Source of the DNA: SIG672 sp045657105
GTDB taxonomy: Bacteria > Bacillota > Clostridia > Oscillospirales > CAG-272
Length of the DNA: 30,623 nucleotides
Assembly: GCA_045657105.1 (NCBI GenBank)
Contig: JAZOSN010000025.1
Span: forward strand, 1 to 30,623
Direction: 5' to 3'
This document shows positions 30,324 to 30,623 of this stretch, piece by piece. How positions within the stretch are numbered: the stretch's first letter is position 1; each line of letters opens with the position of its first letter. The notes below the pieces were generated by a model. It saw nothing but the letters and a program-made list of their open reading frames with translations. It ran no database searches and was not told the origin of the DNA. Both the position numbers and the translations under genes were made by a program.

Positions 30324-30623
30324 TTAGGCACCCAAGTTCATATTTTCTACGTAAGTCTTGATTGCTATATCGTCTTTATCGAATACTATAACAAGCCATT
30401 CTCCGTCTTCGGCACTTCCTAACCCCGGAACATGGGTGTTTTCTTTAACTATATATCTACCCGTACGAGTGCCATCTGAGCTACGTATGGACGCAAGATG
30501 ATCAAATTCACCGTAACGTTTTTCGATTTTCTCGAGAGATTTACCGATCATCCATTTTTCGTCATATCCCGGCGAGTCACAGCTTATAAAAACGAGCATA
30601 AGCGATATAATCAATAAAATTCC
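30324..30623 (-). CDS. Small lipoprotein, 5' end outside the window
   Basis: The frame is open to the window edge, reading GILLIISLMLVFISCDSPGYDEKW. The hydrophobic stretch ending FISC is the end of a lipoprotein signal peptide, so the true start lies just outside. The mature part (about 85 residues) has IGKSLEKIEKRYGEFDHL, reminiscent of the 'G-x-S-x-x-x-I/V-x-x-x-x-G' opening of SmpA/BamE-type small lipoprotein folds. It ends with beta-rich segments (GRYIVKENT, GEWLVIVFDKDDIAIKTYV). I do not recognise a named family and assign no function. A TTG at 30612-30614 is also a formal possibility for the start, but it would leave no signal-peptide charges. Confidence 0.6.
   Translation of the reverse strand, partial: GILLIISLMLVFISCDSPGYDEKWMIGKSLEKIEKRYGEFDHLASIRSSDGTRTGRYIVKENTHVPGLGSAEDGEWLVIVFDKDDIAIKTYVENMNLGA

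Overview
The window looks like a chromosomal segment of an anaerobic, low-to-moderate GC Gram-positive of the class Clostridia (probably an uncultured gut Oscillospiraceae/Christensenellales-type lineage). This is inferred from Firmicutes-style ribosome binding sites (AAGGAGG), a short RpoD encoded next to dnaG, near-consensus sigma-A promoters, tRNA genes without encoded CCA, a VanY-type peptidase and carbohydrate-degrading genes. No species name can be supported from the sequence alone.

Layout. (1) 1-875, minus: rpsG (cut by the window edge) and rpsL, with their own consensus promoter. (2) 1169-2875, minus: an orphan solute-binding lipoprotein. (3) 3143-7099, minus: nucleoside hydrolase, dnaG and rpoD, a variant of the macromolecular-synthesis operon. 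(4) 7344-13147, plus: a Gld-like ABC export cluster (ATPase, permease, auxiliary protein, DUF4340 protein) followed by a MATE transporter. (5) 13443-14048, plus: plsY. (6) About 14072-18031: a small genomic island, flanked on both sides by decayed copies of the tRNA-Ser 3' end. It holds a two-gene PD-(D/E)XK plus beta-CASP metallo-beta-lactamase nuclease module and a compact arsenic operon, arsR-DUF5714-arsC, with a visible operator. (7) 18169-19928, minus: tRNA-Ser(CGA), a prolyl-tRNA deacylase and a GDSL esterase. (8) 19941-23048, minus: a GH2 beta-galactosidase, transcribed with the esterase. (9) 23244-27240, minus: an acyl-CoA synthetase-like ligase, serA and serC. (10) 27412-28340, minus: a wrecked PPi-dependent phosphofructokinase, a tandem array of about 154-bp tRNA-derived repeats, and tRNA-Glu(CTC). 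(11) 28469-30623, minus: an M15 peptidase carrying a zinc-ribbon-like insert, a membrane-anchored copper-amine-oxidase-N-like protein and a partial lipoprotein.

How the genes work together. rpsL/rpsG, dnaG and rpoD are core information processing. plsY starts phospholipid synthesis, and serC-serA make serine from 3-phosphoglycerate. The beta-galactosidase and esterase probably deacetylate and cleave oligosaccharides together.

The most unusual content is at the two tRNA loci. At both, extra copies of the tRNA 3' end carry an insertion at exactly the same T-loop position (GTTC^GA): a single base at tRNA-Ser and a 69-bp structured segment at tRNA-Glu. This suggests a tRNA-T-loop-targeting element that has left repeat arrays, a truncated phosphofructokinase and a cargo island. 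The nuclease pair in that island is the best candidate for an undescribed (possibly defence) system.
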